A stretch of DNA of 64,000 nucleotides from contig NZ_JACSYA010000027.1 in NCBI RefSeq assembly GCF_029870285.1, positions 1 through 64,000 on the forward strand, written 5' to 3'. Positions within the stretch are counted from its first letter, which is position 1. Each line of letters starts with the position of its first letter. A model generated the notes under the pieces. It searched no databases, had not been told where the DNA came from, and was given only the letters and a program-made list of their open reading frames with translations. Made by a program: the position numbers and the translations under genes. Source of the DNA: Delftia sp. PS-11 (GTDB lineage: Bacteria; Pseudomonadota; Gammaproteobacteria; Burkholderiales; Burkholderiaceae_C). Of this stretch, positions 9,217-18,365 are shown one piece after another.

Positions 9217-10110
9217 TCAGGCGCCGCTGCGGGCTGCTGCAGCGGTCATCAGCGTCTGCACCAGCGGATGGTGCTGGCTGCGACGTGACAGGATGATGTG
9301 GATTTCTTCCTTCAAGCCCTCGCTCTTGCCCAGCAGGCGCAGTCCGCGCATCATGCCGATGCCGTCTGCTCCCAGCCGGCTGACAGGGAATACACCCAGT
9401 CCTCGCGCGGCGAAAACAGCCTGCAGCGCGCTGTCTTCGAACTCACCGACGATGCGAGGCCGCAAGCCATGTGTCTCGAACCATCGCTCCAGTGTAGTAC
9501 GCAGCGCCGAATGGCCGGTCGGCAACAGTACAGGCAGGTCGTTCAGGCACTCGGGAAAACGATTGCGCTCCGCATTGCCGACTAAGCTCATTGGCCCGTA
9601 CCACTCGACAGGCGCATCGGCCATGTGCTCGCTCATCAGACGCAGGTTAGGGTTGCGCGGCACCGCTTGACCCGCGAGTACCAAGTCCAAGTGATGTAGC
9701 GCCAATTCGCTGAGCAACTGCTCGAACTCGCCCTCATGGCAGACCAGGCGCAGATGTGGCGTCTCCAGCACTGGCTCCAGTAGTGTGTAGGCTACGAGCT
9801 TGGATATGCCATCAGAGAAGCCGATCGCCAGACGTACCAGTTGACCGTTAGCCGCTTCTCGAACCTCTTCAGGGATCATCTGACCGAGTTGGAAGATCTC
9901 CTCTGCACGCGCAAAGGCTGCTTGGCCGGCTTCGGTCAGGGTCACCCTGCGTCCCGACGGTTTCAGCAACTGATGACCCAGCGACTTTTCCAGTTCCCGC
10001 ACCTGTGCGCTGATGGTCTGTACTGCCATGTCCAGGCGCTCGGCTGCGCGGGCAAAACCGCCTTCCTTGACCACGACCCAGAAGTAATGCAAGTGTCGAT
10101 AGTTCAGCAT
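9217..10110 (-). CDS. nhaR: LysR-type regulator, NhaR-like
   Basis: LysR-family regulator of 297 aa beginning MLNYRHLHYFWVVVKEGGFA, a start typical of NhaR proteins, activators of Na+/H+ antiporter genes. The N-terminal helix-turn-helix (residues 1-60: RAAERLDMAVQTISAQVRELEKSLG) is followed by the effector-binding domain. The start at 10110 is chosen by alignment to that family N-terminus. An upstream in-frame ATG would add 29 unrelated residues across the promoter. It is divergent from the interrupted small ORF and terC, separated by a region with an inverted repeat at 10117-10137, so it may control them. No nhaA gene is in the window. The symbol rests on N-terminal resemblance. Confidence 0.8.
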   Translation of the reverse strand: MLNYRHLHYFWVVVKEGGFARAAERLDMAVQTISAQVRELEKSLGHQLLKPSGRRVTLTEAGQAAFARAEEIFQLGQMIPEEVREAANGQLVRLAIGFSDGISKLVAYTLLEPVLETPHLRLVCHEGEFEQLLSELALHHLDLVLAGQAVPRNPNLRLMSEHMADAPVEWYGPMSLVGNAERNRFPECLNDLPVLLPTGHSALRTTLERWFETHGLRPRIVGEFEDSALQAVFAARGLGVFPVSRLGADGIGMMRGLRLLGKSEGLKEEIHIILSRRSQHHPLVQTLMTAAAARSGA

Positions 10111-10116
10111 GCTTTT

Positions 10117-10137
10117 TACTTCGAAAAAACCGAAGTA
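10117..10137. promoter_or_regulatory. Inverted repeat, possible LysR-type operator
   Basis: Perfect 7-bp arms (tacttcg / cgaagta) separated by 7 nt lie just upstream of the nhaR-like start codon and between the divergent genes. LysR regulators usually bind such dyads next to their own gene. The surrounding sequence is AT-rich compared with the genome. Confidence 0.5.
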
Positions 10138-10274
10138 TAAGTGCGTATTTTTCTGGTTTTTTGGAAAGACGTCTGTCTTCACACTATGGCCTTGCAACTA
10201 CCACACCACCGCTCTTGCACACGGCGACCTATTCGGAATTCAGACTTCAATTTCCACCAAGCCACAATACCCTC

Positions 10275-10433
10275 ATGAACATTAGCACACTGCTCTTCGC
10301 AACCCTGACGGCCACTCTCGCAGGCGTCACCTCACAAGCCTAGCGAGTGGGCAACGAGAAGCGCGATGTCGCGCTGCTCGGGACGTTCAGCAGCATGCTG
10401 AGACTGGGCATCATCATTTTCTCCATCGTCTAA
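10275..10433 (+). pseudogene. Small membrane ORF interrupted by TAG
   Basis: ATG at 10275 opens a 22-residue hydrophobic peptide (MNISTLLFATLTATLAGVTS) that ends at TAG 10341-10343. The same frame continues as RVGNEKRDVALLGTFSSMLR and a hydrophobic tail to TAA at 10431-10433, where terC follows after 9 bp. Read through, it would be a 52-residue protein with two hydrophobic segments. I do not recognise the family. The continuing hydrophobic pattern after the stop, and the similar lesion in terC next to it, suggest a broken small membrane protein. A genuine short peptide is also possible. Confidence 0.4.
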
Positions 10434-10442
10434 AAAACCACT

Positions 10443-11447
10443 ATGGACTTCCTGCTTACTTTCTTCTTGTCAGATTTCATGGGAAAGCCAGCCTGGATCT
10501 GGTTGAGTTTTGTTGGTATCGTCATTGCACTGCTGAGCTTTGACTTGGGCGTGCTGCACAAGGACGACAGCGAGATAGGCGTGCGCGAGAGCTTGCTGCT
10601 GTCAGCAGGCTATATCAGCGTAGCGCTGCTGTTCGGTGCTTGAGTGTGGTGGTACTTGGGAGCACAAAGCGGCATGGACTACTACACCGGCTTCATGATC
10701 GAGAAGTCGCTATCGATGGACAACGTCTTCGTCATCGCGCTGATTTTCAGTTTCTTCGCGATCCCGCGGCAATATCAGCACCGAGTGCTGTTCTGGGGCA
10801 TACTGGGTGTGATCGTGCTGCGCGCGATCATGATCGGACTGGGTGCGACGCTGGTCAGCCAGTTTAGCTGGGTGCTGTACCTGTTCGGTGCATTCCTGAT
10901 CATCACCGGCATCAAGATGTGGATCATTGCCGATCACGTACCCGACATTGCTAGTAACCCGCTACTGAGACTCCTCAAGCGGCATATGCGGGTTACTGAA
11001 GGCCTGCGCGGCAACGCCTTCTGGGTGTGTGAGCCCGATCCCAAGACGGGTAAGCTCGAACGCTTTGCGACGCCTTTATTGCTAGCTCTGGTGCTCGTGG
11101 AATTCGTTGATCTAATTTTTGCGGTCGACTCGGTCCCAGCGATTTTTGCCATCACCACCGACCCCTTCATTGTCTACACAAGCAACATCTTTGCCATCCT
11201 TGGGCTGCGTGCGCTGTACTTTGCACTGGCCGCGATGATTCACCGCTTCAAGTACCTGAAATACGCGTTGGCACTTGTGCTGGTGTTCATCGGCAGTAAG
11301 ATTTTCCTAGTGGGCATCATAGGCAAGATCCCGGCTGTGATATCGCTCAGCGTGACCTTCGGCCTGATTGCGGGCGGCGTGCTGGTGTCGCTGTGGAACA
11401 CCCGAGGGCAGCCTGCTGTAGCGGAGTCCAAACGACGCCGTTGCTAA
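10443..11447 (+). pseudogene. TerC/Alx-family membrane protein with internal TGA
   Basis: One frame from 10443 to 11447 encodes a complete TerC-family integral membrane protein (about 334 residues, the usual length), except for TGA at 10641-10643 between LLFGA and VWWYLGAQSGMDYYTGFMIE. Family members usually have Trp there, so one TGG-to-TGA change explains it. The rest carries family features, including SLSMDNVFVIALIF, EFVDLIFAVDSVPAIFA and several hydrophobic helices. TerC/Alx proteins are linked to tellurite resistance and to manganese or calcium export. A GTG right after the stop (10644) could allow re-initiation of a shortened protein. Either a recent pseudogene, a recoding site or a sequence error. 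Confidence 0.87.
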
Positions 11448-12337
11448 ACGAGCTCCTGCTTCTGACCAGGCCCTACCTGCTGCCGGTATCAGGTGTCGGT
11501 ACAGTGCTCGGGCTTGGCATGGGTGCGCTGATAGTGGCCCATGTGACGGATTCACTGCGGGGTGCCTTCCACCAAACTGCGTTGGCTTGCCTTCAGATCG
11601 GAGGTCACAGCAGCCAAAGCTGCCAGCTTAGTTCCTGATCGACGCTGTAAGGTGGGGTGGGAGGGCTTTAACACGGTCGGTCTGCGTGAACAGCCGATGG
11701 CGACTCTGGTCCCTCACCCCGACACCATTAAACATGCAAGCGGTTTTTACTGCCGCATCGCTGGCAGGCCGCGAACGCCTGATCAACACCTGTGAGGCTG
11801 GCGGCGATCAATATGGGATCGTCGCGCGGTTACACACAATGGCATGCTCAACGAGGTACTCAGCCATCTGCAGCAAGAGCGCCTGGCGACTTCCCCCTGA
11901 ACGGCTGTGGCTGCAACTTTCAGTGCGGACTGCTTACGGCTTTATCACGCAGAGTGTTATGGCTGCCTGCTCCATTCCACCCAGGAGACATTACAAACGT
12001 TGGGGGACTTCATCGCTGGCAGTGAGCTTGCGCGTACCACCGCTGGCAGAAGACGCGCAGGCCAGTACCGGTCGATGCCGGGTTTCTGCCATGTCTTGCA
12101 CCAGCGGCTCCCATGACGCAGCAGGCCCGATCTGGCAGGTGCGACCATGGAGCCGGCCAAGGACCGGTGGGAAGCAGTTGCCAGCCACAACACTGTTCAA
12201 ATGCACAGAATTATGAATACTAGTCAATATTCGACAAAAATGATTGATATTTCTTGATGATCGATTCTTGTATGTGATATTTTTGAATTTATTGATACAA
12301 TTGACAGAGTCCTTTCAAACTTGACGAAAGATCAGTC
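11448..12337. other. 890-bp region without intact gene; degraded DNA and chemoreceptor promoter
   Basis: Only short, out-of-register frames occur here. Some pieces look protein-like but are broken: hydrophobic LLLTRPYLLPVSGVGTVLG after terC, and around 11800-11890 the run YGIVARLH then, after a frame change, NGMLNEVLSHLQQERLATSP. I do not recognise a family. I read it as decayed coding DNA. The last part (12217-12337) is strongly AT-rich and should hold the promoter of the chemoreceptor at 12338, with a TTGACA at 12301 as a possible -35 element. Confidence 0.5.
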
Positions 12338-13915
12338 ATGTTCAAGTCTTTACGCTGGGTCATGGCCCTCCTGGGCTCCATCGGAGTGATCGCCGCCCTC
12401 GCTGTCGCAGCGCAGGGATACCTGTTCATCCAGAAGCTGGACTCTTCGGCCAACAAAGTCTACGCAGCCAAGGATGTGGTTGCCGATGTTCTGCCTCCGC
12501 CGATGTACCTGATCGAAATGCGGTTGGTGCTGTCCATGATGCTGGAGGGCAGCCTGAGCCCGGCGGATGGCCAAAAGCGCTTCGATGAGCTGGCTGCCGA
12601 GTATTCCCAGAGGGTCAACTATTGGACAAATAACCCTCCGTACGGATTGGAAACCAAACTGCTGGGCGATCAACACAGTGCCGCCAATACCTTTATTTCC
12701 GCTGCACGCAGCCAGATCGTACAGCCCCTGATTGCGGGCCAAGCAGAGCTTGCCAGAAAAAATCTCGAAGCTGTCCATGTGATGTACTTAAAGCATCGCA
12801 CAGGTGTGGATGCGACTGTGGTGGAAGGCAATGCATTTGCTGAAGCCACGATGAAGGAGTTCGAAGACACGCGCAGTTCCAGCAACAAATTGATGATCAT
12901 GACGGCTTTGCTTGCTGCAGCAGCTGTTTTTGCAATCTATCTTGCTGTACTTGCCAGCATCCAAAAACCGGTTCGCGCCAGTACACGGGCGGCTGCACTC
13001 ATTGCCGCAGGAGATCTTGCGACGCAGACTGTGATGGATGAAGGACGTACGGACAGCTTGGGGGTTCTTCAAGAGTCACTGCAGACAATGAGGGTAAACC
13101 TGAATCAGACTGTATCATCAGTTCTTGATGCTGCAGAAAGTATTTCTAATGCCAGCTCTGAAATCGCCCAAGGCAATACAGACCTTTCAATCCGGACAGA
13201 AAATCAGGCCAATGCCTTGCAGCAAACTGCATCCTCAATGGAGGAGTTGACTTCGGTGGTGAACCACAACGCAGAATCTGCCATGCAGGCGGATCTGCTT
13301 GCACAGCAGGCTGCTGACGTGGCGCGGCGCGGTGGCTCAGCCGTGTCGAAGGTGGTGGAGACCATGCGTGGCATCAACGAATCCTCCAGTCAGATCGCAG
13401 GCATAGTGAATGTAATTGAATCAATTGCCTTTCAGACAAATATATTGGCATTGAATGCTGCAGTGGAAGCTGCGCGTGCAGGCGAGCAGGGCCGAGGGTT
13501 TGCTGTCGTGGCCTCTGAAGTGCGTTTACTGGCTGGGCGCAGTGCAGATGCAGCCAGAGAAATCAAGGCATTGATTGATTCCAGCGTAGAGCGTGTGACC
13601 CAGGGGTGCACCCTTGCAGATAATGCGGGTGCGACCATGACCGACATGCTTGAGGCAACACAACGAGTCAGCAGCATACTTGCTGAAATCAGCACTGCCA
13701 GCCGTGAACAATCAGCAGGCATATCGCAGGTGAGCAATTCCGTATCACAAATGGATCAAGCCACACAGCAAAATGCTGCGCTGGTGGAGGAAATTGCAGC
13801 GGCTGCCAGCAGCCTTAAAGTACAAGCTTCGGAACTCGTACGACAAATGGCGAGATTTACTGTCGACAGTAAACCCCGCCATACCTTGCCGATGGTTGAA
13901 GGCATGTACAAGTGA
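12338..13915 (+). CDS. Methyl-accepting chemotaxis protein
   Basis: Transmembrane chemoreceptor of 525 aa. TM1 is at residues 6-28 and TM2 at about 187-208. Between them lies a helical periplasmic ligand domain of about 155 residues without a PAS-like pattern. A HAMP linker follows, then the cytoplasmic signalling hairpin with the conserved tip ([40 protein letters not shown]). It would control CheA kinase in response to an unknown ligand. It stands alone, with no che genes nearby. An 18-bp perfect palindrome (13856-13873) sits within its last codons. The C-terminus has no obvious CheR-binding pentapeptide. Confidence 0.92.
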   Translation: MFKSLRWVMALLGSIGVIAALAVAAQGYLFIQKLDSSANKVYAAKDVVADVLPPPMYLIEMRLVLSMMLEGSLSPADGQKRFDELAAEYSQRVNYWTNNPPYGLETKLLGDQHSAANTFISAARSQIVQPLIAGQAELARKNLEAVHVMYLKHRTGVDATVVEGNAFAEATMKEFEDTRSSSNKLMIMTALLAAAAVFAIYLAVLASIQKPVRASTRAAALIAAGDLATQTVMDEGRTDSLGVLQESLQTMRVNLNQTVSSVLDAAESISNASSEIAQGNTDLSIRTENQANALQQTASSMEELTSVVNHNAESAMQADLLAQQAADVARRGGSAVSKVVETMRGINESSSQIAGIVNVIESIAFQTNILALNAAVEAARAGEQGRGFAVVASEVRLLAGRSADAAREIKALIDSSVERVTQGCTLADNAGATMTDMLEATQRVSSILAEISTASREQSAGISQVSNSVSQMDQATQQNAALVEEIAAAASSLKVQASELVRQMARFTVDSKPRHTLPMVEGMYK

Positions 13916-13955
13916 AACAAGCCATGATGTGCGACTCCTGCGCGCCATGACGGCT

Positions 13956-13991
13956 GCCAGTTTGCAGCTCAGGCTCGCGCTGCAAACTGGC
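13956..13991. terminator. Bidirectional hairpin terminator
   Basis: Perfect 13-bp stem (gccagtttgcagc / gctgcaaactggc) with a 10-nt loop between the chemoreceptor (plus) and the SsuA-like gene (minus). The stop codon of the latter (13969-13971) lies in the loop. There is no long T run, so its efficiency is uncertain. Confidence 0.55.
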
Positions 13992-14919
13992 TGTCGAATG
14001 TCTTGCCCACATCCAGCTTTTGCTTGATCAGCCCGACCTTCAGATAAAAGTCTGCGGTGCGTTGCTGGTCAGCCACCACCTGCGCGTCTATGGGCAGCCA
14101 GCGGGTGGCGCGACGCTCAAATTGCAGGCGTGCTGCTTCCTCGGGAATCCCGATGATACGGGCCAGCGCGGCGCCAAACTCTGTCGGGTGCTGGTAAGAC
14201 CATACTTGAGCCCGCTCTACGCGTGCTTTGAAGTCCTTCAGTGCTGCGCGCTTGTTGTGCAAGGCAGAATCTGTCGCAGCAAGAAAGCTCAGTCCCGACG
14301 ACAGGCCACGCCCGCTGACCAGCACGCGGGCGTGTTTGCTGGTTTCTGCCAATGCGGTGTAGGGCTCCCATGTAGCCCATGCATCCACAGCACCTTGTGT
14401 CAGGGCCAGCTTGGCATCGGCGGGAGGAATGAACTTGATCTGTACATCCTCGGCCGTGAGCCCTGCTGTTTCAATCGCCTTGAGTGCAACGTAGTGCCCG
14501 ATGGAGCCTCGGTTGGTGGCAATGCTCTTGCCTTTGAGGCTTGCCGCATCCTTGAGAGGCGATTGAGGAGTGACCAGGATGGCTGTACCGTAGGGGTCGG
14601 AGCGGTTGGCGGCAAACGCCTTGACACGGCTGCCTGCTGCCAGGGTAAAGAGCAGCGGCGCATCACCGATGGCGCCAAAGTCCACTGCATCGGCATTGAG
14701 GGCCTCAGCCAGCGGCGCGGCTGCAGGGAACTCGGTCCATTTGATGTCGTAGCTGAGGTCTTTCAGCTCACCGGCCGCCTCCAGCAAGGCGCGAAGGCCG
14801 CCTTTCTGGTCGCCTGCGCGCAGCACTGTTCTGGTCTGTGCATGTACCAGCAGGGGTGAAAGCAAGGAGGTTGCAGACACCGAAGCGGTGAGCAGACGAT
14901 GGAAGTGACGTCGTAGCAT
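13969..14919 (-). CDS. SsuA-like sulfonate ABC substrate-binding protein
   Basis: Periplasmic binding protein of 316 aa, related to SsuA/TauA/THI5-like proteins. It has a signal peptide (RRHFHRLLTASVSATSLLSP, cleavage near VHAQ), then TVLRAGDQKGGLRALLEAAG, and the sulfonate-family segments GDAPLLFTLAAGSRVKAFA, LKGKSIATNRGSIGHYVALK and DAWATWEPY. It would capture alkanesulfonates or related organosulfur anions for an ABC importer. The start at 14919 begins the signal peptide; an in-frame ATG further upstream adds 22 unlikely residues. It is followed on the same strand by nothing but the terminator. One of three paralogues here, and no permease or ATPase genes are present. Confidence 0.86.
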   Translation of the reverse strand: MLRRHFHRLLTASVSATSLLSPLLVHAQTRTVLRAGDQKGGLRALLEAAGELKDLSYDIKWTEFPAAAPLAEALNADAVDFGAIGDAPLLFTLAAGSRVKAFAANRSDPYGTAILVTPQSPLKDAASLKGKSIATNRGSIGHYVALKAIETAGLTAEDVQIKFIPPADAKLALTQGAVDAWATWEPYTALAETSKHARVLVSGRGLSSGLSFLAATDSALHNKRAALKDFKARVERAQVWSYQHPTEFGAALARIIGIPEEAARLQFERRATRWLPIDAQVVADQQRTADFYLKVGLIKQKLDVGKTFDSQFAARA

Positions 14920-14972
14920 GGCCAAGCCCTGAAAGTGAATCTGAAAGCATTGCACCAGTTGCCACACATGCG

Positions 14973-14982
14973 GCCAACGAAG
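14973..14982. promoter_or_regulatory. Shared 10-mer GCCAACGAAG (copy 1 of 3)
   Basis: This 10-mer lies between the SsuA-like gene start and the end of the acyl-CoA-dehydrogenase-like gene. The same 10-mer occurs at 17093 and 20581, in the two divergent promoter regions of the sulfur cluster. ATGCGG directly overlaps its left end here, whereas in the other copies an ATGCGGTTT lies 26 bp downstream. A binding site for a sulfur-responsive regulator such as CysB or Cbl is a reasonable guess. Confidence 0.45.
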
Positions 14983-15046
14983 CAATTGGCAGTTGGATAT
15001 TCGCCAGCCTCGCCCGCGTGCCGCAGCGGACCCAGGCTGGCCACTT

Positions 15047-16198
15047 TTACAACCCCAGCGCCTTGCGCCCCACTGCCAGGCGTGCGCTGTCGTCTTGAGG
15101 AGTGTGTATGCGGCCGCAGAGCACGTCGCGCAGGTGGCGCTCCAGCGGGTTCTTGCGCGCCAGGCCGTGGTTGCTGGTCAGGGCCAGGGCTTGCTCAACT
15201 GCCTGCACAGCGTTGCCGGTAGTGACGGATTTGATGAGCCCGCTTTCCACGGCAGACCGCAGCACACCTTCATCGGCATCGCGGGCCAGGCCCTCGATGA
15301 GCCGCTGGTTGGTGAGCAGCAGCGCCTCGATGCCGCCCAGCGCCTCTTGCGCGCGCGGCAGGCTGGCCAGGGATGCGCCCAGACTGGCTGGCTTACGCTC
15401 ATGCAAAAAGAGCACCAGCCAGTCGCGAGCGGCTCTGGCAACGCCGGTGTACAGCGCGCCCAGCATCACGGCCATCTCCGCCTGGAGCCAGGGCTCACCG
15501 CCAGCCCAGTTCTCCGGGGTGCGCAGGTCCAGTGCGTGCTCCAGCGGGATAAGCACATCTTTCAACACCACGTCATGGCTGCCGCTGGCGCGCAGCCCCA
15601 GATGGTCCCAGGTTTCGACAATCTGTATGCCAGGCAGGCCCGCCTGCACCAGGAAATGACCTACCCGCGGCACGGCTTCGTCGGTACGGGCCCAGACGCT
15701 GTACCAGCTCAGGATGGGAGCTCCAGTGGAGTAGACCTTGTGGCCGGTGATGCGCCAGCCTTCGGCGGTCTGACGGGCCACGGTGGCTGGCAGGCCACCG
15801 CGTGCGGGTGACCCCAGATCAGGCTCCACGCGCAAGGCATTGACCAGCGACACCCCTGCCGCCGCCTCGGCCACCAGCCTGCGTGCCAGAGGCTCGGGCC
15901 ATGAGCGCACAGGGCTTGTACGTCCCATGCTACGGTGCTGGATGTACTGCATGATCAGCACCAAGGCGGTGGCTGGGCAGGCATAGCCTATGGCCCCCAC
16001 CACCGCGCCCAGATGGGCCAGTGTGGCGCCCTGCCCGCCCAGATCCTGCGACGCGGCCAGCGTCAGCAGACCCGTCTGGTGCAGCGCCTCGAAGTTCTCG
16101 AACGGAAAGCTGCCCTCGGCATCGTGTTTCGTGGCACGGCTGGCAAATTCCGCTGCCAGCGTGCGCGCTTGCTGTTCCCAGGTCAGCGGCGCATTCAC
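15047..16198 (-). CDS. Acyl-CoA-dehydrogenase-family flavoprotein, sulfur cluster
   Basis: Protein of 383 aa with the acyl-CoA dehydrogenase fold: N-terminal helical domain (FENFEALHQTGLLTLAASQDLGGQGATLAHLG), middle beta domain, and C-terminal helical domain (ARAARDWLVLFLHERKP, GLIKSVTTGNAVQAVEQALAL, NHGLARKNPLERHLRD). Relatives near sulfonate genes, such as SfnB and DszC-type proteins, are flavin-dependent monooxygenases or desulfurisation enzymes, so oxidation of a sulfur compound is more likely than fatty-acid breakdown. It overlaps the upstream class II aldolase by 4 nt (ATGA), showing translational coupling. The exact reaction is unknown. Confidence 0.82.
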   Translation of the reverse strand: MNAPLTWEQQARTLAAEFASRATKHDAEGSFPFENFEALHQTGLLTLAASQDLGGQGATLAHLGAVVGAIGYACPATALVLIMQYIQHRSMGRTSPVRSWPEPLARRLVAEAAAGVSLVNALRVEPDLGSPARGGLPATVARQTAEGWRITGHKVYSTGAPILSWYSVWARTDEAVPRVGHFLVQAGLPGIQIVETWDHLGLRASGSHDVVLKDVLIPLEHALDLRTPENWAGGEPWLQAEMAVMLGALYTGVARAARDWLVLFLHERKPASLGASLASLPRAQEALGGIEALLLTNQRLIEGLARDADEGVLRSAVESGLIKSVTTGNAVQAVEQALALTSNHGLARKNPLERHLRDVLCGRIHTPQDDSARLAVGRKALGL

Positions 16199-17013
16199 TG
16201 CAGCACCTCGGGCTGCTGGCGCACCACGATGTCATACAGGCTGTGGAAGGCATGCTCGGCACCGCCATGCCGGCCAATCTGCGAGTGGGTAAGCACTGCC
16301 ACATCGTGCGCAATCGGACTGGGTTTGCCGGCCGCCTCTGCCAGCAACTGGGCCTGGCAGGCGTTTTCCAGTGCGATGTACCACCACGCTGCTGACTCCA
16401 CCGAGGGCCCGACTGTCAGGATGCCATGGTTCTTCAGAATCACTGCCTTGTGCGGTCCCAGGGCCTTGCCGATGCGAAAGCCCTCATCGGTCTCCAGCAC
16501 GACCCCGCTGAAGTCGTTAAACAGGCCATGGTCACCGTAGAACACGCACGAATCCTGGGTCAGCGGGTCCAGTTTGCGGCCCAGCGTTGACCAGGCCTTG
16601 CCATAAGTGGAATGGGTGTGGGCAGCTGCCACCACATCGGGGCGAGCCTCGTGCAAGGCGGCATGGATGGCGAAGGCGGCGCGGTTCAGAGGGCCTTCAC
16701 CCACCACGATTTCTCCATGCGCATTGACCAGCAGCAGATCGGATACCTTGATCTGCGAGAAGTGGATGCCCAGCGGGTTGACCCAGAAATGGTCCAGCAG
16801 CTGCGGATCGCGGGCCGTGATATGGCCCGCCAGGCCATAGTCGAAACCCCACTGCGCAAACAGCCGGAAAGCGACCGCCAGCCGCTCCTTGCGGTAGCGG
16901 CGCTCCTCTTCCACGGTCGGGCGTGGCGAAGCGGGATCAAACCAGTCCTTGCGCTGGGGGTGAGGATTGAGTGCAAGCGAGGCGGTGAGAACGGGCTTGA
17001 GGACGGCAGACAT
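16195..17013 (-). CDS. Class II aldolase/adducin family protein
   Basis: Protein of 272 aa with the class II aldolase fold. Zinc-site motifs are visible: GLAGHITARDP near residue 60, AAAHTHSTYGKAWS near 115, and KNHGILTVG near 190. Family members cleave or isomerise small sugar phosphates or act on hydroxy acids. The start at 17013 (MSAVLKPVLTASL) is chosen because the longer frame runs through the divergent promoter region. It is first in a two-gene unit with the acyl-CoA-dehydrogenase-like gene and divergent from an SsuA-like gene. In this setting it may process the carbon skeleton left after desulfonation, which is inference. Confidence 0.86.
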   Translation of the reverse strand: MSAVLKPVLTASLALNPHPQRKDWFDPASPRPTVEEERRYRKERLAVAFRLFAQWGFDYGLAGHITARDPQLLDHFWVNPLGIHFSQIKVSDLLLVNAHGEIVVGEGPLNRAAFAIHAALHEARPDVVAAAHTHSTYGKAWSTLGRKLDPLTQDSCVFYGDHGLFNDFSGVVLETDEGFRIGKALGPHKAVILKNHGILTVGPSVESAAWWYIALENACQAQLLAEAAGKPSPIAHDVAVLTHSQIGRHGGAEHAFHSLYDIVVRQQPEVLQ

Positions 17014-17092
17014 GGGACAGCTTTCGGCAGGAAGGGTTGCAATGGGGGAGAACCAGAACACAGCCCCCACCTTAGAAGCCCTCCCCTGTCCT

Positions 17093-17127
17093 GCCAACGA
17101 AGAAATCCGCGTGACCACATGCGGTTT
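17093..17127. promoter_or_regulatory. Shared sulfur-cluster promoter element (copy 2)
   Basis: GCCAACGAAGAAA begins at 17093 and ATGCGGTTT at 17119, 26 bp later. The same two blocks at the same spacing occur at 20581-20615. Both lie in divergent intergenic regions of the sulfur cluster, here between the class II aldolase and an SsuA-like gene. The identical spacing points to a common transcription factor. Confidence 0.6.
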
Positions 17128-17265
17128 CGGCATGAGCTGCACTCGTTGCCAGCGGGACATGCGGTGCTTGTTCGTCCTGTTGCATTTCCTGCATATCGAT
17201 GCTGCGCAACGGTCTTTGCGCAGCGCCTGTGTTTGGCACACCCTTGGGCCGTTACAGCTCTCCTG

Positions 17266-18294
17266 ATGCAATCCATGTTCAAGACACCATTGATCAACCG
17301 CCGTCATCTGCTGCAAGCCAGCCTGGGCGCTGCAGCCTGCGCCAGTACGGTGGGCCGCACGGCGCTGGCAGCGCCTGCGGCGCATACGGCTCAAGATCTT
17401 GCCAAAGTGACCCTGCGCATAGCCACCTACAAGGGCCTGTGGCGGGCACTCATCACAGCGTCCGGGCAGGGCCAGACACCCTACCGCATTGAATGGCGTG
17501 AGCTGAACAACGGCGTTCAGCACATCGAGGCCCTGAACGGTGACGCGCTGGACCTCGGCTCGGGCAGCGAGATTCCGGCCCTGTTCGCCGCGCGCCAGAA
17601 AGCGCAGGTGCGCTTCATTGCCGTGACGCGCGAAGACCTGCACAACCAGGTCACCCTGGCCCGCAAGGACGCTCCCATACAGCGCATTGCCGATCTCAAA
17701 GGCAAGCGCGTAGGCTATGTGCGCGCCACTACTTCGCACTATTACCTGAGCCGGCAACTGGCCGAGGCCGGTCTTTCATTTGCAGACATACAGGCTATCA
17801 ACCTCAGCCCCGCTGACGGCCTGTCGGCCTTTGACCGTGGCGATCTGGATGCCTGGGCCATCTATGGCTACAACGGGCAGATCGCACGCCTGCGCTACGG
17901 TGTGCGCGTGCTCAAGACCGGCGTGGGCTACCTGTCTGGCAATTTCCCCATCTACGCCAACCCGCGTGCAGTGGACGATCCGCTGAGGCACGCCGCCATC
18001 GGTGACTACCTGCAGCGCCTGCGTCGCGCCTACATATGGGCCAACAACAACTATCTGGCCTATGCCCAGGCCCAATCCGCCGAGACCCGCGTGCCCGTGG
18101 GGGACCTGATCGAACTGTGGAACAACCGCAGCACCGACTACGAACTGCGTCCCGTGGACGATGCCGTGGTGAAGGGACATCAGGCGGTGGCAGACACCTT
18201 TTTGCAGTTGGGTGTTCTGGACGGGCCTGCGCAGGTGGCGCCACTTTGGAGCCGTAGCTTCACAGGTGCGCTGCAAGGCGGTCAGCCAGGCTGA
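17266..18294 (+). CDS. SsuA-like ABC substrate-binding protein, Tat-type signal
   Basis: Periplasmic binding protein of 342 aa, SsuA/TauA group. The signal peptide carries a twin-arginine motif (NRRHLLQASLG) and ends near ALAAPA. Family landmarks are LRIATYKG, ALNGDALDLGSGSEIPALFAA, LKGKRVGYVRATTSHYYLSR and DAWAIYGYNGQIA. ATG at 17266 and ATG at 17275 are both possible; neither has a strong ribosome site. It is divergent from the class II aldolase and ends facing the next SsuA-like gene across a hairpin. It would bind an organosulfur compound in the periplasm, but no partner permease or ATPase lies in the window. Confidence 0.84.
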   Translation: MQSMFKTPLINRRHLLQASLGAAACASTVGRTALAAPAAHTAQDLAKVTLRIATYKGLWRALITASGQGQTPYRIEWRELNNGVQHIEALNGDALDLGSGSEIPALFAARQKAQVRFIAVTREDLHNQVTLARKDAPIQRIADLKGKRVGYVRATTSHYYLSRQLAEAGLSFADIQAINLSPADGLSAFDRGDLDAWAIYGYNGQIARLRYGVRVLKTGVGYLSGNFPIYANPRAVDDPLRHAAIGDYLQRLRRAYIWANNNYLAYAQAQSAETRVPVGDLIELWNNRSTDYELRPVDDAVVKGHQAVADTFLQLGVLDGPAQVAPLWSRSFTGALQGGQPG

Positions 18295-18311
18295 CGACGC
18301 CATCACGTGTT

Positions 18312-18343
18312 GCGACCGGCACTGCCATAGCGGCGCCGGTCGC
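18312..18343. terminator. Hairpin between convergent binding-protein genes
   Basis: Nine-bp perfect stem (gcgaccggc / gccggtcgc) with a 14-nt loop between the convergent ends of two SsuA-like genes. No T run follows on either strand, so it is a plausible but unproven bidirectional terminator. Confidence 0.42.
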
Positions 18344-18365
18344 CTGCCAACGCATCAGGCCTTGA

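Noticed and set aside
14020..14859. 279-residue plus frame opposite an SsuA-like gene
   Set aside because: Antisense to a binding protein with clear signal peptide and family segments.
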